Assembly (NCBI RefSeq): GCF_023008165.1 | Contig: NZ_JAKQZA010000001.1 | Location: 248,001-312,000 of the forward strand | Length of the DNA stretch: 64,000 nucleotides | From: Kordiimonas laminariae | Lineage (GTDB): Bacteria; Pseudomonadota; Alphaproteobacteria; Sphingomonadales; Kordiimonadaceae | Reading direction: 5' to 3' | In this document: positions 49,395 to 58,181 of the stretch, piece after piece | Position numbering within the stretch: position 1 is the stretch's first letter | Layout of the letters: each line of letters starts with the position of its first letter | Notes under the pieces: generated by a model | What the model was told of the DNA's origin: nothing | Seen by the model: only the letters and a program-made list of their open reading frames with translations | Database searches by the model: none | Translations under genes and position numbers: made by a program

Positions 49395-50009
49395 CGCAAG
49401 CTTGATTGAACGCTCTACCGCTTCTTGCTCATCCCCCTTAGGGTCAGCTGTCAGGAGAGATGGCTGGAAACGGTTCACGCGGATGTTCGTGATACCTACC
49501 AAATCAAACCACCAGCTTAGGTAAGTTGAGTGGAAATCCTGCCCATACTGGGAAGGAACACCCGGCCCAAAAACGCCAGCTGTGTAGAAAGCGGCTGCGC
49601 GCTTATTTTCTAAAAGGCCGAAGTAACCATCTTCTGGTGTGAAACCAAACAACAGACCCGGCTGGGTAATAATATCCAGATACTGTTTCAGCTTATAAGG
49701 CACACCGCCATTCCACATTGGCACCGCGAATACATATTCATCAGCCTCAATAAACTGGTTAGTGATTTTCACGATTTCATCCCAGGCGTTCTCAAGTCCG
49801 CTATCCAGTTCACCGACACCGAAAAAGGTCATTTTCGCAGCGGCTTTATCACCATCAAATTCCGGCAAGTTCGCTTGCCACAGATCAAGCCTTACCAGCT
49901 CAATTGACGGATCATCCGCCAAGCGCTGGTTTACATATGCTTCAGCAATTTTAGCGCTGTGCGATGTTTCCCTGCGCGGGGAGGCATTCACATAAAGAAG
50001 TTTGGTCAT
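49380..50009 (-). CDS. azoR: FMN-dependent NADH-azoreductase
   Basis: A 209-residue flavodoxin-fold enzyme from the ATG at 50009. The N-terminal KLLYVNASPRRETSHSAKIA is the FMN phosphate loop (SPR...SxS), YVFAVPMWNGGVPYKLKQYL is the family signature around residues 95-115, and AAAFYTAGVFGPG follows. It reduces azo and quinone compounds using NADH via FMN in the cytoplasm. Divergent from the CGNR-type regulator gene, whose intergenic region is 137 bp. Confidence 0.93.
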   Translation of the reverse strand: MTKLLYVNASPRRETSHSAKIAEAYVNQRLADDPSIELVRLDLWQANLPEFDGDKAAAKMTFFGVGELDSGLENAWDEIVKITNQFIEADEYVFAVPMWNGGVPYKLKQYLDIITQPGLLFGFTPEDGYFGLLENKRAAAFYTAGVFGPGVPSQYGQDFHSTYLSWWFDLVGITNIRVNRFQPSLLTADPKGDEQEAVERSIKLAKNIT

Positions 50010-50146
50010 GGTTCTATCACTTTCATACATGGTTTACACAAGTAACCTTTAAAAATACTTTTTGACAGTTATTAATTGAATAGTAACTTGTCAAGAACCA
50101 CTTAAGAGGTTACTCATCACAGGTAAGTGACCAACAGGAGAACCCC

Positions 50147-50782
50147 TTGGCGACAGACGAAAGACCAGATGCATTTTTTGTGGCGGAACACACAGCGCTT
50201 GATTTTCTCAACACCCGCTGCGCCCCTTCCGGCACTGAGTTTGACTGGCTATCCAGTGGGGAAGACATTATGAACTGGCTTATGCAGGCTGGCCTGCTGA
50301 CCGATGAAGAATACGCATATGTGAAGAAGGCCTTCTCAAAAGCCGTTCTTGATAAAGCCGCAAAAACTGCGCGCAACCTGCGTGAATGGCTGCGCGACTA
50401 TCTGGGACGTTATAAAGAAAATGGTGTTCATTTTACGGATACTGATACTCAACTTGAGCCTCTGAACGATATTTTGGCACTACCCGTTAAATATCAACAC
50501 CAATTAACCAGTTCAGGGGAACAGGGTGCACTTTCCCTTGCTCGCAACCGCCAGATCGAAACAGCAGACAGCCTTCTGGTACCGATCGCAGAAGCCGTTG
50601 CAGACCTACTCATTGATGAACACCTGGAACTTATCAGGAACTGTGAAGGCCCGGCCTGCCCACTTTGGTTCTACGACCGCACTAAAAACCACCAGCGCCG
50701 TTGGTGTGTTATGGAAATTTGCGGTAACCGCGCCAAAGCCGCTGCTTACCGTGCCCGAAAAAAAGCACAAGCCGAAGCTTAA
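50147..50782 (+). CDS. ABATE/CGNR zinc-finger regulator
   Basis: A 211-residue protein starting with TTG behind CAGGAG. The N-terminal ABATE domain begins VAEHTALDFLNTRCAPSGTE with the conserved LDFLNT, and the C-terminal zinc finger shows NCEGPACPLWFYD...RRWCVMEICGNRAKAAAYRAR, with the Cys pairs and the CGNR box. Family members are presumed stress-response regulators. It is divergent from azoR, which is a likely target. The last 4 nt overlap the TetR gene end. Confidence 0.92.
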   Translation: MATDERPDAFFVAEHTALDFLNTRCAPSGTEFDWLSSGEDIMNWLMQAGLLTDEEYAYVKKAFSKAVLDKAAKTARNLREWLRDYLGRYKENGVHFTDTDTQLEPLNDILALPVKYQHQLTSSGEQGALSLARNRQIETADSLLVPIAEAVADLLIDEHLELIRNCEGPACPLWFYDRTKNHQRRWCVMEICGNRAKAAAYRARKKAQAEA

Positions 50783-51402
50783 TTGCCATTCGCCAAGCGC
50801 CATAAAAGTTCGAAATATGCTTTACCGCTAGTGCGCAGGTCATCCTTCGCACCTGCTGATAACCACCGCAAGATTACGCGGGAAGCCGCACCTGAACTGA
50901 TATCCTGTAATAATGTCAGATCAAGCGTGTCAGGCAGTTCACCAGCCGCTCGGGCTTCCTTAAGCACATCTTCGTACAAATCCTGAAATTCAGCCTGTGC
51001 GACAGACGCACGGTTCACCCAGAAAATGGGCGGCAGGTTCATAAACACAAGCTTCGCTATCACCGGGCGTTCTGCGTAAAATTCAAACTGGGTTGAAGCC
51101 AGTGCGGAAAGCTTGGCCTTCAGCCCCACCGCTGTTCTTGATCGCTCCTTCGCAAGTGCTGTAAGTTCCACCATATCCGGCTCGATACAGGCAAGCAGCA
51201 GCTCTTCCTTGTTGCCGTAATATTTATAAACCGTTTGAGGGCTTACCTTCGCACGTTTGCAGATATCCCTGATCCCCACGCGGTGGAACTCATCCTCACT
51301 GAACAGCGCAAGAATAGTTGCCCGCAAGCTCTCCAGAGCCTCCGGTTTAATTTTACGCTTATCTGATTTCAGTGTTTGTTCCAAAAACAGCTCCTGTTTC
51401 AC
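50779..51402 (-). CDS. TetR-family regulator divergent from the desaturase-like gene
   Basis: A 207-residue TetR protein. HTH region: SLRATILALFSEDEFHRVGI, RDICKRAKVSPQTVYKYYGN, KEELLLACIE. The ligand domain is helical (LASTQFEFYAERPVIAKLVF). The intergenic region to the sterol-desaturase-like gene (51403-51514) contains AAACAATGTTTCC (51476-51488), an imperfect GGAAACA/TGTTTCC inverted repeat near the -10 region and a good candidate operator. Probably it represses the neighbouring lipid-modifying operon and itself. Confidence 0.9.
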   Translation of the reverse strand: MKQELFLEQTLKSDKRKIKPEALESLRATILALFSEDEFHRVGIRDICKRAKVSPQTVYKYYGNKEELLLACIEPDMVELTALAKERSRTAVGLKAKLSALASTQFEFYAERPVIAKLVFMNLPPIFWVNRASVAQAEFQDLYEDVLKEARAAGELPDTLDLTLLQDISSGAASRVILRWLSAGAKDDLRTSGKAYFELLWRLANGN

Positions 51403-51473
51403 CCTCTTTCTTTATCAGCACAAGCCGCAGAAAACAGGATTTTCTTGCTATCTATCATCTTTTGCTTATTATC

Positions 51474-51488
51474 GGAAACAATGTTTCC
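51474..51488. promoter_or_regulatory. TetR operator candidate
   Basis: GGAAACA-A-TGTTTCC (51474-51488), 7-bp perfect arms around one base, lies in the TetR/desaturase divergent region, 27 bp before the desaturase-like ATG. Confidence 0.6.
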
Positions 51489-51514
51489 ATTTATTTACTT
51501 GGGAGGGCAAAGAA

Positions 51515-52504
51515 ATGGATACGGCCAACGAAAATACAAAAGCGGAAAACACCACCTTTGTTCGTGAACTTGCTGCACGGCTGATTTTCCCGGCCTTCAT
51601 GACAAGCTGCCTTCTTGCTGTTTATGCACTTTTGCAAATGGGTGTGCATGAAGGTTTGGCGGTTTTTTATGTGTTATTCCCTGGTGCACTTGGCATCTGG
51701 CTTCTAGAACATGCTCTTCCCTTCCGTAAAAGCTGGAACCGGAATGATGACGATGTAGGCACAGATTTTATTCATATGGTGGTTGCCCAAATCATCATGC
51801 CGCGGCTTTTAAAACCCCTATATCTTGCCACTCTAGTATCAGGCTTGACCTATCTAATCGGAGAGAGAGCATCCTCACTTTGGCCGCATGAATGGCCGCT
51901 TATAGCGCAACTGTTTCTCATGCTGCTGGTTGCTGAATTCGGCCGTTACTGGGTTCACCGCTGGGCCCACGAAATTCACTGGATGTGGAAGTTTCACGCC
52001 GTGCACCACAGTCCTAACCGACTATATCTTCTGAACGCTGGGCGCTTTCACCCTATTGAGAAAATCTATTTCCTGATCCCTGAAGTCGTACCTTTTCTTG
52101 TGCTTGGTGTGAACACGGAAACCACCGCTCTTTATTTCGTATTCAACGGTATCCACGGCCTGTTTCAGCATTCGAATATTTACCTGAAACTGGGCGTGAT
52201 GAATTACATCTTCTCCATGACAGAGCTTCATCGCTGGCACCACTCAAAAGCCATAGAGCAGAGCAACACCAATTACGGCAACAACCTGATCATTTGGGAT
52301 ATTATTTTCGGCACCTTCTTCTGGCCGAAAGAAAAGGAAGTGGGTTCTATCGGGCTCCACAACCCCGAGTACCCCAAGGATTACTTAGGCCAGCTAGCTG
52401 CGCCCTTTAATGGAGACATCGACAAGCCAGCTGATTACAGTGATCGCCCCGAATATTATGAAGAACTCGCCCTTACTGAACCACCACTTGCGGAGAAGAA
52501 CTGA
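51515..52504 (+). CDS. Sterol desaturase / fatty acid hydroxylase-family protein
   Basis: A 329-residue membrane di-iron enzyme from the ATG at 51515 (GGGAGGG upstream). Membrane helices occupy ~25-110 and ~130-160. The histidine clusters are visible: HRWAHEIHWMWKFHAVHHS (HxxxH, HxxHH) and, later, ELHRWHHSK, with DIIFGTFFWPKE closing the domain. It hydroxylates or desaturates lipids using O2. The next gene overlaps its stop by one base. A divergent TetR gene suggests inducible expression. Confidence 0.93.
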   Translation: MDTANENTKAENTTFVRELAARLIFPAFMTSCLLAVYALLQMGVHEGLAVFYVLFPGALGIWLLEHALPFRKSWNRNDDDVGTDFIHMVVAQIIMPRLLKPLYLATLVSGLTYLIGERASSLWPHEWPLIAQLFLMLLVAEFGRYWVHRWAHEIHWMWKFHAVHHSPNRLYLLNAGRFHPIEKIYFLIPEVVPFLVLGVNTETTALYFVFNGIHGLFQHSNIYLKLGVMNYIFSMTELHRWHHSKAIEQSNTNYGNNLIIWDIIFGTFFWPKEKEVGSIGLHNPEYPKDYLGQLAAPFNGDIDKPADYSDRPEYYEELALTEPPLAEKN

Positions 52505-52854
52505 TGAAAGCTCTGCGTATTTACAGTATCATTTATTCGGCTCTGCTGTTCATAGGAGAGACGATTGTTGTGCTCACTTCCGATAAATTCTGGCCCCTTT
52601 CACTGGATGATTATGTGGCAATCGCCTTACTTCTCTATGCGCTGCGGTCGCTGAATGCAATGAAAGGCAAACTGCTTCAGTTCGGGGTTTGGGCTTATAT
52701 GTGCGGTAAGCTCTACACCATGTTTTTTATTCGCATTGATCCTGCAGCTGGCGAGGCAGAACGCATTCTGCCACTGTTCATTTTACTTCTGGCATCCATT
52801 GCGGGATTGATACTCTCCCTGCGCAGCTTCAGGGAAGAGTTAGCGCAACCCTAA
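52504..52854 (+). CDS. Four-helix membrane protein coupled to the hydroxylase
   Basis: A 116-residue protein with three or four hydrophobic helices (IYSIIYSALLFIGETIVVLT, VAIALLLYALRSLNAM, FGVWAYMCGKLYTMFFIRID, LPLFILLLASIAGLILSLRS). Family is not recognised. Its ATG overlaps the hydroxylase TGA by one base, so it is translationally coupled and probably acts with it in the membrane. The last 15 nt overlap the convergent norR gene. Confidence 0.65.
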   Translation: MKALRIYSIIYSALLFIGETIVVLTSDKFWPLSLDDYVAIALLLYALRSLNAMKGKLLQFGVWAYMCGKLYTMFFIRIDPAAGEAERILPLFILLLASIAGLILSLRSFREELAQP

Positions 52855-54363
52855 ACGCTTCATGGTGCGCAAAAGGTTGCTGCGGTCCACCCCAAAGGAA
52901 CGCGCTACCGCAGACAGATTATCGCCATAATATTCAAGCCGGTCTGCAATAAGTTGCCGCTGGTAACCATCCACCAACTCTCGCATATCTTTGCTGTGAT
53001 CCTTAACTTGGATAGGCACGTCAGTCTCTAATGTCTGATGCACCCCATCCTCAAGTGCCAGGTGATGATTTCCAACGGTTACCATATCAGCACCCGTGTG
53101 GTCCCGGCTTGCTTTCAGCGTTGCCCGACTAAGAATATGCTCAAGCTCTCGCACATTACCGGGCCAACTATAAGAAAGCAGGCTTTCGACCGCACTGGCA
53201 GAAAGCCGAACCTTACCAAGCCCCAATCGGTGCTGGTTCTTTTCCAGGAAATAGCCTGCAAGTAACAAAACATCTTTGCCGCGTTCCTTGAGCGCAGGTA
53301 CAGGAAGCGGGTAAACGCTCAGGCGGTGATACAGGTCTGCCCGAAAACGCCCCGCCTTCACTTCTTCCTGCAGGTTCCGGTTAGTGGCTGCGATGATACG
53401 CACATCAACGGAGATAATCCTATCGCTCCCTACCCGCTGGATTTCACCACTCTGTAGCGTCCGTAGAAGCTTGGCCTGTACCCCAAGCGGTAATTCACCC
53501 ACTTCATCAAGAAACAGCGTTCCACCATCAGCCAGTTCAAACCGACCACTTCTGTCAGTAACCGCGCCGGAAAAGGCACCTTTCACATGGCCGAACAGCT
53601 CACTTTCCACAATATTTTCAGGGAGTGCCGCGCAGTTAATCTGCACCAATACCTCACTTGCCCGGCCCGACTGATCATGGATTTGACGCGCCACCAGTTC
53701 CTTACCAACGCCGGTTTCACCAGTGATCAATACAGAAAGCAGAGACGGAGCAACGGTGTCAATATCTCCCACCAACGCCTGCATGGCATCACTTTCACCG
53801 ATCATGTGATCCTGCGCTTCCGAATGCATCAGAGACTGGGCGATTTCATGTTGCTGACTGGCTTTTGCTTCCAGTGCTTCAATATGCAGGCTGGTTTTAA
53901 TCGCAGCAGCTACAGCCGCTACATAGGCCCTCGTTTCTGTGGGATTAAGGGCATCAAAAGTACCTGCCTTCATCGCATCAAGGGTAAGTGCGCCCCAAAT
54001 ATCACCGTCCACATAGATGCTTGATCCCATACAATCATGCACATGAAGCTGTTCGCTATCCGCGACCAAACCATCATACGGGTCTGGCAGCTTGCATGCC
54101 GCTTCAAAGCGAACTGGCTGATCACTTTCAAGGATATTTTTCAGGCGCGGATGTTTTTCCACATCAAAACGGCGCCCCATCACCTCTTCGCTCAATCCTT
54201 TGGCAGCCAATGGCACCAGCATATTCTGCTTTAACTCAAGGAGAACAACTGCATCGCATTCAATGGCTTGGGCGATAGCATCAATCAGGCGCTCATACCG
54301 CTCCGCTGGCTTGAGCGCCTTACTCAGATCTTCAACAATACTGATAAACGGCAACATACTCAT
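52840..54363 (-). CDS. norR: NorR nitric-oxide-responsive sigma-54 activator
   Basis: A 507-residue activator. The N-terminal GAF domain (1-~180) keeps the residues remembered as E. coli NorR iron ligands with a two-residue offset: Arg73, Asp94, Asp97, His109, Cys111, Asp129. The AAA+ domain shows GETGVGKE (~215-222), KGAFSGA (sigma-54 loop, GAFTGA variant), GGTLFLDEVGEL and the Fis-type HTH near the C-terminus (NLSAVARSFGVDRSNLLRTM). NO at the iron relieves inhibition. Divergent from hmp, with three NorR-type sites between. Confidence 0.95.
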   Translation of the reverse strand: MSMLPFISIVEDLSKALKPAERYERLIDAIAQAIECDAVVLLELKQNMLVPLAAKGLSEEVMGRRFDVEKHPRLKNILESDQPVRFEAACKLPDPYDGLVADSEQLHVHDCMGSSIYVDGDIWGALTLDAMKAGTFDALNPTETRAYVAAVAAAIKTSLHIEALEAKASQQHEIAQSLMHSEAQDHMIGESDAMQALVGDIDTVAPSLLSVLITGETGVGKELVARQIHDQSGRASEVLVQINCAALPENIVESELFGHVKGAFSGAVTDRSGRFELADGGTLFLDEVGELPLGVQAKLLRTLQSGEIQRVGSDRIISVDVRIIAATNRNLQEEVKAGRFRADLYHRLSVYPLPVPALKERGKDVLLLAGYFLEKNQHRLGLGKVRLSASAVESLLSYSWPGNVRELEHILSRATLKASRDHTGADMVTVGNHHLALEDGVHQTLETDVPIQVKDHSKDMRELVDGYQRQLIADRLEYYGDNLSAVARSFGVDRSNLLRTMKRLGLR

Positions 54364-54367
54364 ACGG

Positions 54368-54423
54368 GTTCATTTAACACACCCTGAGTTATTTTAACAT
54401 CCCATTAAGTAAGTTAATTTAAC
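54368..54423. promoter_or_regulatory. Three NorR-type enhancer sites
   Basis: GTTCATTTAAC (54368-54378), GTTATTTTAAC (54388-54398) and GTTAATTTAAC (54413-54423) all fit GT-N7-AC with AT-rich centres, the arrangement known from E. coli norVW. They lie 54 bp or more upstream of the sigma-54 promoter and next to the norR start. Confidence 0.8.
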
Positions 54424-54476
54424 CTCACCAGCATGTTCCGATCATTTAAACCCCAGAGATACCGCCAATCCTGAAA

Positions 54477-54493
54477 CTGGCACGTTTGTTGTT
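54477..54493 (+). promoter_or_regulatory. Sigma-54 promoter of hmp
   Basis: CTGGCACG-TTTG-TTGTT fits YTGGCACG-N4-TTGCW except for the C of the -12 GC. It lies 36 bp upstream of the hmp ATG and downstream of the three enhancer sites. Confidence 0.8.
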
Positions 54494-54529
54494 ATGTAAA
54501 TGTCAGTTTAATGCTGTGAGAGTGAAATT

Positions 54530-55708
54530 ATGTTAGATCAAAACACTATCGATATTATCAAAGCAACTGCCCCTGTAGTGGCTCCTAAAGCTGATGAAAT
54601 TACATCCTGCTTTTATCCCCTGATGTTTGAGCGCTATCCTGAGGTAATTCCGTATTTCAACCAAACTCACCAGTCCAAAGGTTCCCAGCCTAAAGCGCTG
54701 GCGAATGCAGTGGTGGCATATGCACTCCATATTGAAAACCTTGGTGCTCTTGATGGTGCCGTGAAGCAAATTATCCAGAAGCACTGCTCCCTAGGCATCC
54801 AGCCTGATCATTATAATATTGTTGGCGAATGTTTGCTTGCAGCCATCAAAGCAGTGCTTGGTGATGTAGCTTCTGATGACATCATCGAAGCATGGGGCAA
54901 AGCATACGGCCAGCTCGCGGGTATTCTTATTGATGCGGAAGAAGGTCTTTATGCTGCAGGCGCCAGCAAAGAAGGCGGTTGGCGCGGACTACGCGAATTT
55001 ATCATCAAGGATAAAGTGCGCGAAAGCGATATCATTACATCTTTCTACCTCACACCGAAGGATGGCGGTGCTGTACCAGCATTTGAACCGGGCCAGTTTA
55101 TTGCAGCACTTTTCAACATTGATGGTCAACATGTTCGCCGCAATTACAGCCTGTCTGATGCACCGGGTAAAAACTATCTTCGCATCAGTGTAAAACGGGA
55201 AGAACATGGCTTAGTTTCAAACCATCTACATAACAATCTGAACCAAGGCGACAGCATTGCTCTTATGCCTCCGTTTGGCGAGTTTACCCTGCGTAAGAAT
55301 GACAAACCCCTTGTACTGGTGACAGGCGGCGTTGGTATTACACCTGCGATCAGCATGCTGAATACCGAAGCAGCGACAGGCCGTGAAATTCACTTTATTC
55401 ACGCGGCACTGAACAGAAACACCCACGCTTTCCGTGAACATGTACAAAACACAGCGGCAGAGCACACCAACGTAAAGCCTATCTTTGTATATAACGAACC
55501 AACAGCAACATGTGCACCACATGCCAAAGGCTTTATCACCAAAGAAATGCTTGAAGCACAAATCCCATCCGATCGGGATGTTGAATTTTATTTCCTTGGG
55601 CCAAAGCCTTTCATGCAATCAGCGCTGAAAATTGCAAAAGAACTGAATATTCCAGAAGGTCAGATTCACTATGAATTCTTCGGCCCGGCGGAAGATTTGG
55701 CTGCTTAA
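54530..55708 (+). CDS. hmp: Nitric oxide dioxygenase (flavohaemoglobin)
   Basis: A 392-residue three-domain protein. The globin domain (1-~140) carries the proximal His in QIIQKHCSLGIQ. The FAD domain has GQFIAALF and RRNYSLSDAPG, and the NAD domain has LVTGGVGITPAISML and the C-terminal HYEFFGPAEDL. It oxidises NO to nitrate with O2 and NAD(P)H in the cytoplasm. Control by NorR through a sigma-54 promoter is indicated by the divergent layout and sites upstream. Confidence 0.97.
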   Translation: MLDQNTIDIIKATAPVVAPKADEITSCFYPLMFERYPEVIPYFNQTHQSKGSQPKALANAVVAYALHIENLGALDGAVKQIIQKHCSLGIQPDHYNIVGECLLAAIKAVLGDVASDDIIEAWGKAYGQLAGILIDAEEGLYAAGASKEGGWRGLREFIIKDKVRESDIITSFYLTPKDGGAVPAFEPGQFIAALFNIDGQHVRRNYSLSDAPGKNYLRISVKREEHGLVSNHLHNNLNQGDSIALMPPFGEFTLRKNDKPLVLVTGGVGITPAISMLNTEAATGREIHFIHAALNRNTHAFREHVQNTAAEHTNVKPIFVYNEPTATCAPHAKGFITKEMLEAQIPSDRDVEFYFLGPKPFMQSALKIAKELNIPEGQIHYEFFGPAEDLAA

Positions 55709-55966
55709 CCCCTATTCTGGCTGTGCATGCTTGTTTGGTTGAATGATCGCATATCCCTGCATCAAGGGAGCAATAAAATTCGGATACGCATCTCTGGCAA
55801 TGCCCCTTTTTCGGAAGAAAACATTGCCAGAACCGGATTTGAAACTTCCCGATAAACCTCATCCTGTCAGGGGTTGGTTTAGCGCTTATTCGCTGGAAGC
55901 CTGCACATAGAATCCCATCCACCGCTTGGTGAACTATACCTTCGTCCTTGCGGTGGGTGCGGCGCT

Positions 55967-58006
55967 TTATTTTACCGTACGGTAAATATCCGCTGAATGA
56001 CTTTTCAGCGTGGAGAGATAAATCTTATCACCAGCAACTGCGAAAGCAGGCATACCGTCTGCCTGAAGCAGTAATTCTTTCTCCCCGCCAACAGCATGTT
56101 CATAGAAAGCCCATTTACCGTTTTCAAACTGCCAGTAAAAAAGCTTATCACCCTGTTTTTCCACAGCAAATTTACGACCAACAATCGGATTTGACAGAGT
56201 TAAGCCAGTTGGTTCTCTACCCTCACCAGAAAAAAGCGCACCAGTTTCTGAAAACCACAAGGTATTTTTCATATCAGAGGCGTAACGAATATAGGCCCAA
56301 GACCTGTTTTCTATACTTACTGTATTGGTAGGTAGGTCATAGTAATGCACCTGCCATCCGCCTTTTACAGCAATACTGTAAGAAAGTGTGTTTGCATCAA
56401 ACCACGAAACACCACGGATTTCTGTTTGCGGGATATCAAGTTTCTGGCGCTCACCAGTTTCTGCATCAACCACATGAAGTTCATTGATAGTAACACCAAC
56501 CAGACGCTTTCTATCAGTTGACCATTTCAAATCATAATAATGGGTATGACTGCTGCCTGATGTAAGTTTTCGTTCCTGATGATCTTCAAGCGACTGAAGC
56601 CATACTTCATCTTGCCCTGATTTATCTGACATATAAGCGATCATCTTGCCGTTTGGCGCAAGCGTTACCAACCGATCATCTACTGAAGAGGCCGCTACCA
56701 GCTCCTGCGAGCCATCTGTTCGGTCCAAGGAGATAATATCACGGTTATAAATGCCGCCCACATATACGTAACCACCCGTATGATCATCCCGAATTGGGGT
56801 GCTAATCCGGTGGCTGGCACTGTGGATAATCTGCCTGTCTCCACCTTCCAGATCAAAACTGATAAGATCATACGCAGGATGTTCACCAATTACGATCACA
56901 CGGTCGCCCCGAAGGTTCCAGATTGCGCAGCACATATATTCATTAAGGCGGAACATCTGGGTGAGTTTATCCCGCTGCAGATCAAGCGTGAAAAACGCGA
57001 GCCACTGCTCTGCGTCAGGCGAGGAAATAAGAAGCTTATCTTCTGTCGGGTGCAGATCAAACTGTGTATTGCCGCCCAGAATAAGTTCTGGCTGGCTCAC
57101 GCGGCGGCTGGTGCCCGCGGGCAGCGTAAGCTCATAAATGGAATATGGCGGGCCAACCTCGCTAGCTTCTGCATACAAAAGCTTATTATCATCATGGGTG
57201 AATATCACTTTGCCGTAGCTGTTCTTAGGGCAGTAATGAATGGTTTCTTGCACCGTTACTTTCATACCATCAAGGGTTAAGCGCCGCAGCTCACAGCTTT
57301 CCTGATCCGTGTAAAGATACGCGATATATTTACCACTGTCTGACCAATCCGCAGGGCCGTGGTGCGCGCCCGCTTCACTTAATTTAACGGTTTCCTGCGT
57401 TGTAAGATTCTTCAAATAAAGCTGAAGAAAATTATCTTCAAAGGTGGTGTAAAGCAGTTGGTTCCCATCAGGTGAAACAGAAGGCTGAAATTCCTGGCCC
57501 CCACCGCGGGTTAGAAATTCGGTACCTTTCACAGTTGGTTCCGGCTTTGTGGTTTGCTGCAAATACATCACAGCAAAAGCCGCAATAATAAACAGCGCAA
57601 ACACCATCATGGATTTACTGCTATGTGGCTTGGCCTGCACTTCCCCACCTGTGGCAGCAGTTTCCACAACCGATTCTACCACCAGTTCAGAAACTGGTGC
57701 AATAAAACGGTATCCCTTTTTAGGATAGGTGGCAATAAATTGGGGGGATTTAGGCTCATCCCCCAGCTGTTTTCTGAGTTTTGCAATAACCCGGTTTACG
57801 GCATTATCTGTAATGGCACGGGCTTCCCAAACTGCATCAACAAGCTCGTCCCGGCTGATGGTTTTATCCGGGTTCAGGCAAAAATAGGTGAGCACTTCAG
57901 CAAGGAGAGGTTCCAGCTGCACAGTTTTTTCTATGCCGTCTGCATTTTTTTCATGCAGAGCTTGCTCTTTCTCATCAAAGATAAATTGTCTTATTTTCCA
58001 ACGCAT
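55967..58006 (-). CDS. CadC-like winged-helix regulator with membrane helix and TolB-type propeller
   Basis: A 679-residue protein. Residues 1-~110 are an OmpR-type winged helix (LLAEVLTYFCLNPDKTISRD, NAVNRVIAKLRKQLGD, GYRFIAPVSE). A membrane helix follows (SMMVFALFIIAAFAVMYLQQ). The rest is periplasmic and built of repeated WD/TolB-like blades (FQPSVSPDGNQLLY, GPADWSDSGKYIAYLY, LVTLAPNGKMIAYMSDKSGQ). It is a one-component transmembrane regulator. Divergent from the exported hydrolase gene, its probable target; the intergenic region is 175 bp. Confidence 0.9.
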   Translation of the reverse strand: MRWKIRQFIFDEKEQALHEKNADGIEKTVQLEPLLAEVLTYFCLNPDKTISRDELVDAVWEARAITDNAVNRVIAKLRKQLGDEPKSPQFIATYPKKGYRFIAPVSELVVESVVETAATGGEVQAKPHSSKSMMVFALFIIAAFAVMYLQQTTKPEPTVKGTEFLTRGGGQEFQPSVSPDGNQLLYTTFEDNFLQLYLKNLTTQETVKLSEAGAHHGPADWSDSGKYIAYLYTDQESCELRRLTLDGMKVTVQETIHYCPKNSYGKVIFTHDDNKLLYAEASEVGPPYSIYELTLPAGTSRRVSQPELILGGNTQFDLHPTEDKLLISSPDAEQWLAFFTLDLQRDKLTQMFRLNEYMCCAIWNLRGDRVIVIGEHPAYDLISFDLEGGDRQIIHSASHRISTPIRDDHTGGYVYVGGIYNRDIISLDRTDGSQELVAASSVDDRLVTLAPNGKMIAYMSDKSGQDEVWLQSLEDHQERKLTSGSSHTHYYDLKWSTDRKRLVGVTINELHVVDAETGERQKLDIPQTEIRGVSWFDANTLSYSIAVKGGWQVHYYDLPTNTVSIENRSWAYIRYASDMKNTLWFSETGALFSGEGREPTGLTLSNPIVGRKFAVEKQGDKLFYWQFENGKWAFYEHAVGGEKELLLQADGMPAFAVAGDKIYLSTLKSHSADIYRTVK

Positions 58007-58181
58007 TACCGCTTAATCACCCCGAGTTTGGCGGTGAACTTATCATGGTTTTTAGGCTTGGTCACAAAAAATCACCTAAAAATCACCTCGTGATCATTAC
58101 TTATTTTTCGCCTCGTGGAATTGGTATCTCAAGCCGCACCGATGTGGTGCAGGCAATAACATGATGAACCGAGGCACGACG

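Noticed and set aside
55611-55922. 103-codon minus frame downstream of hmp
   Set aside because: Its end overlaps the hmp coding region antisense and its product has no plausible pattern.
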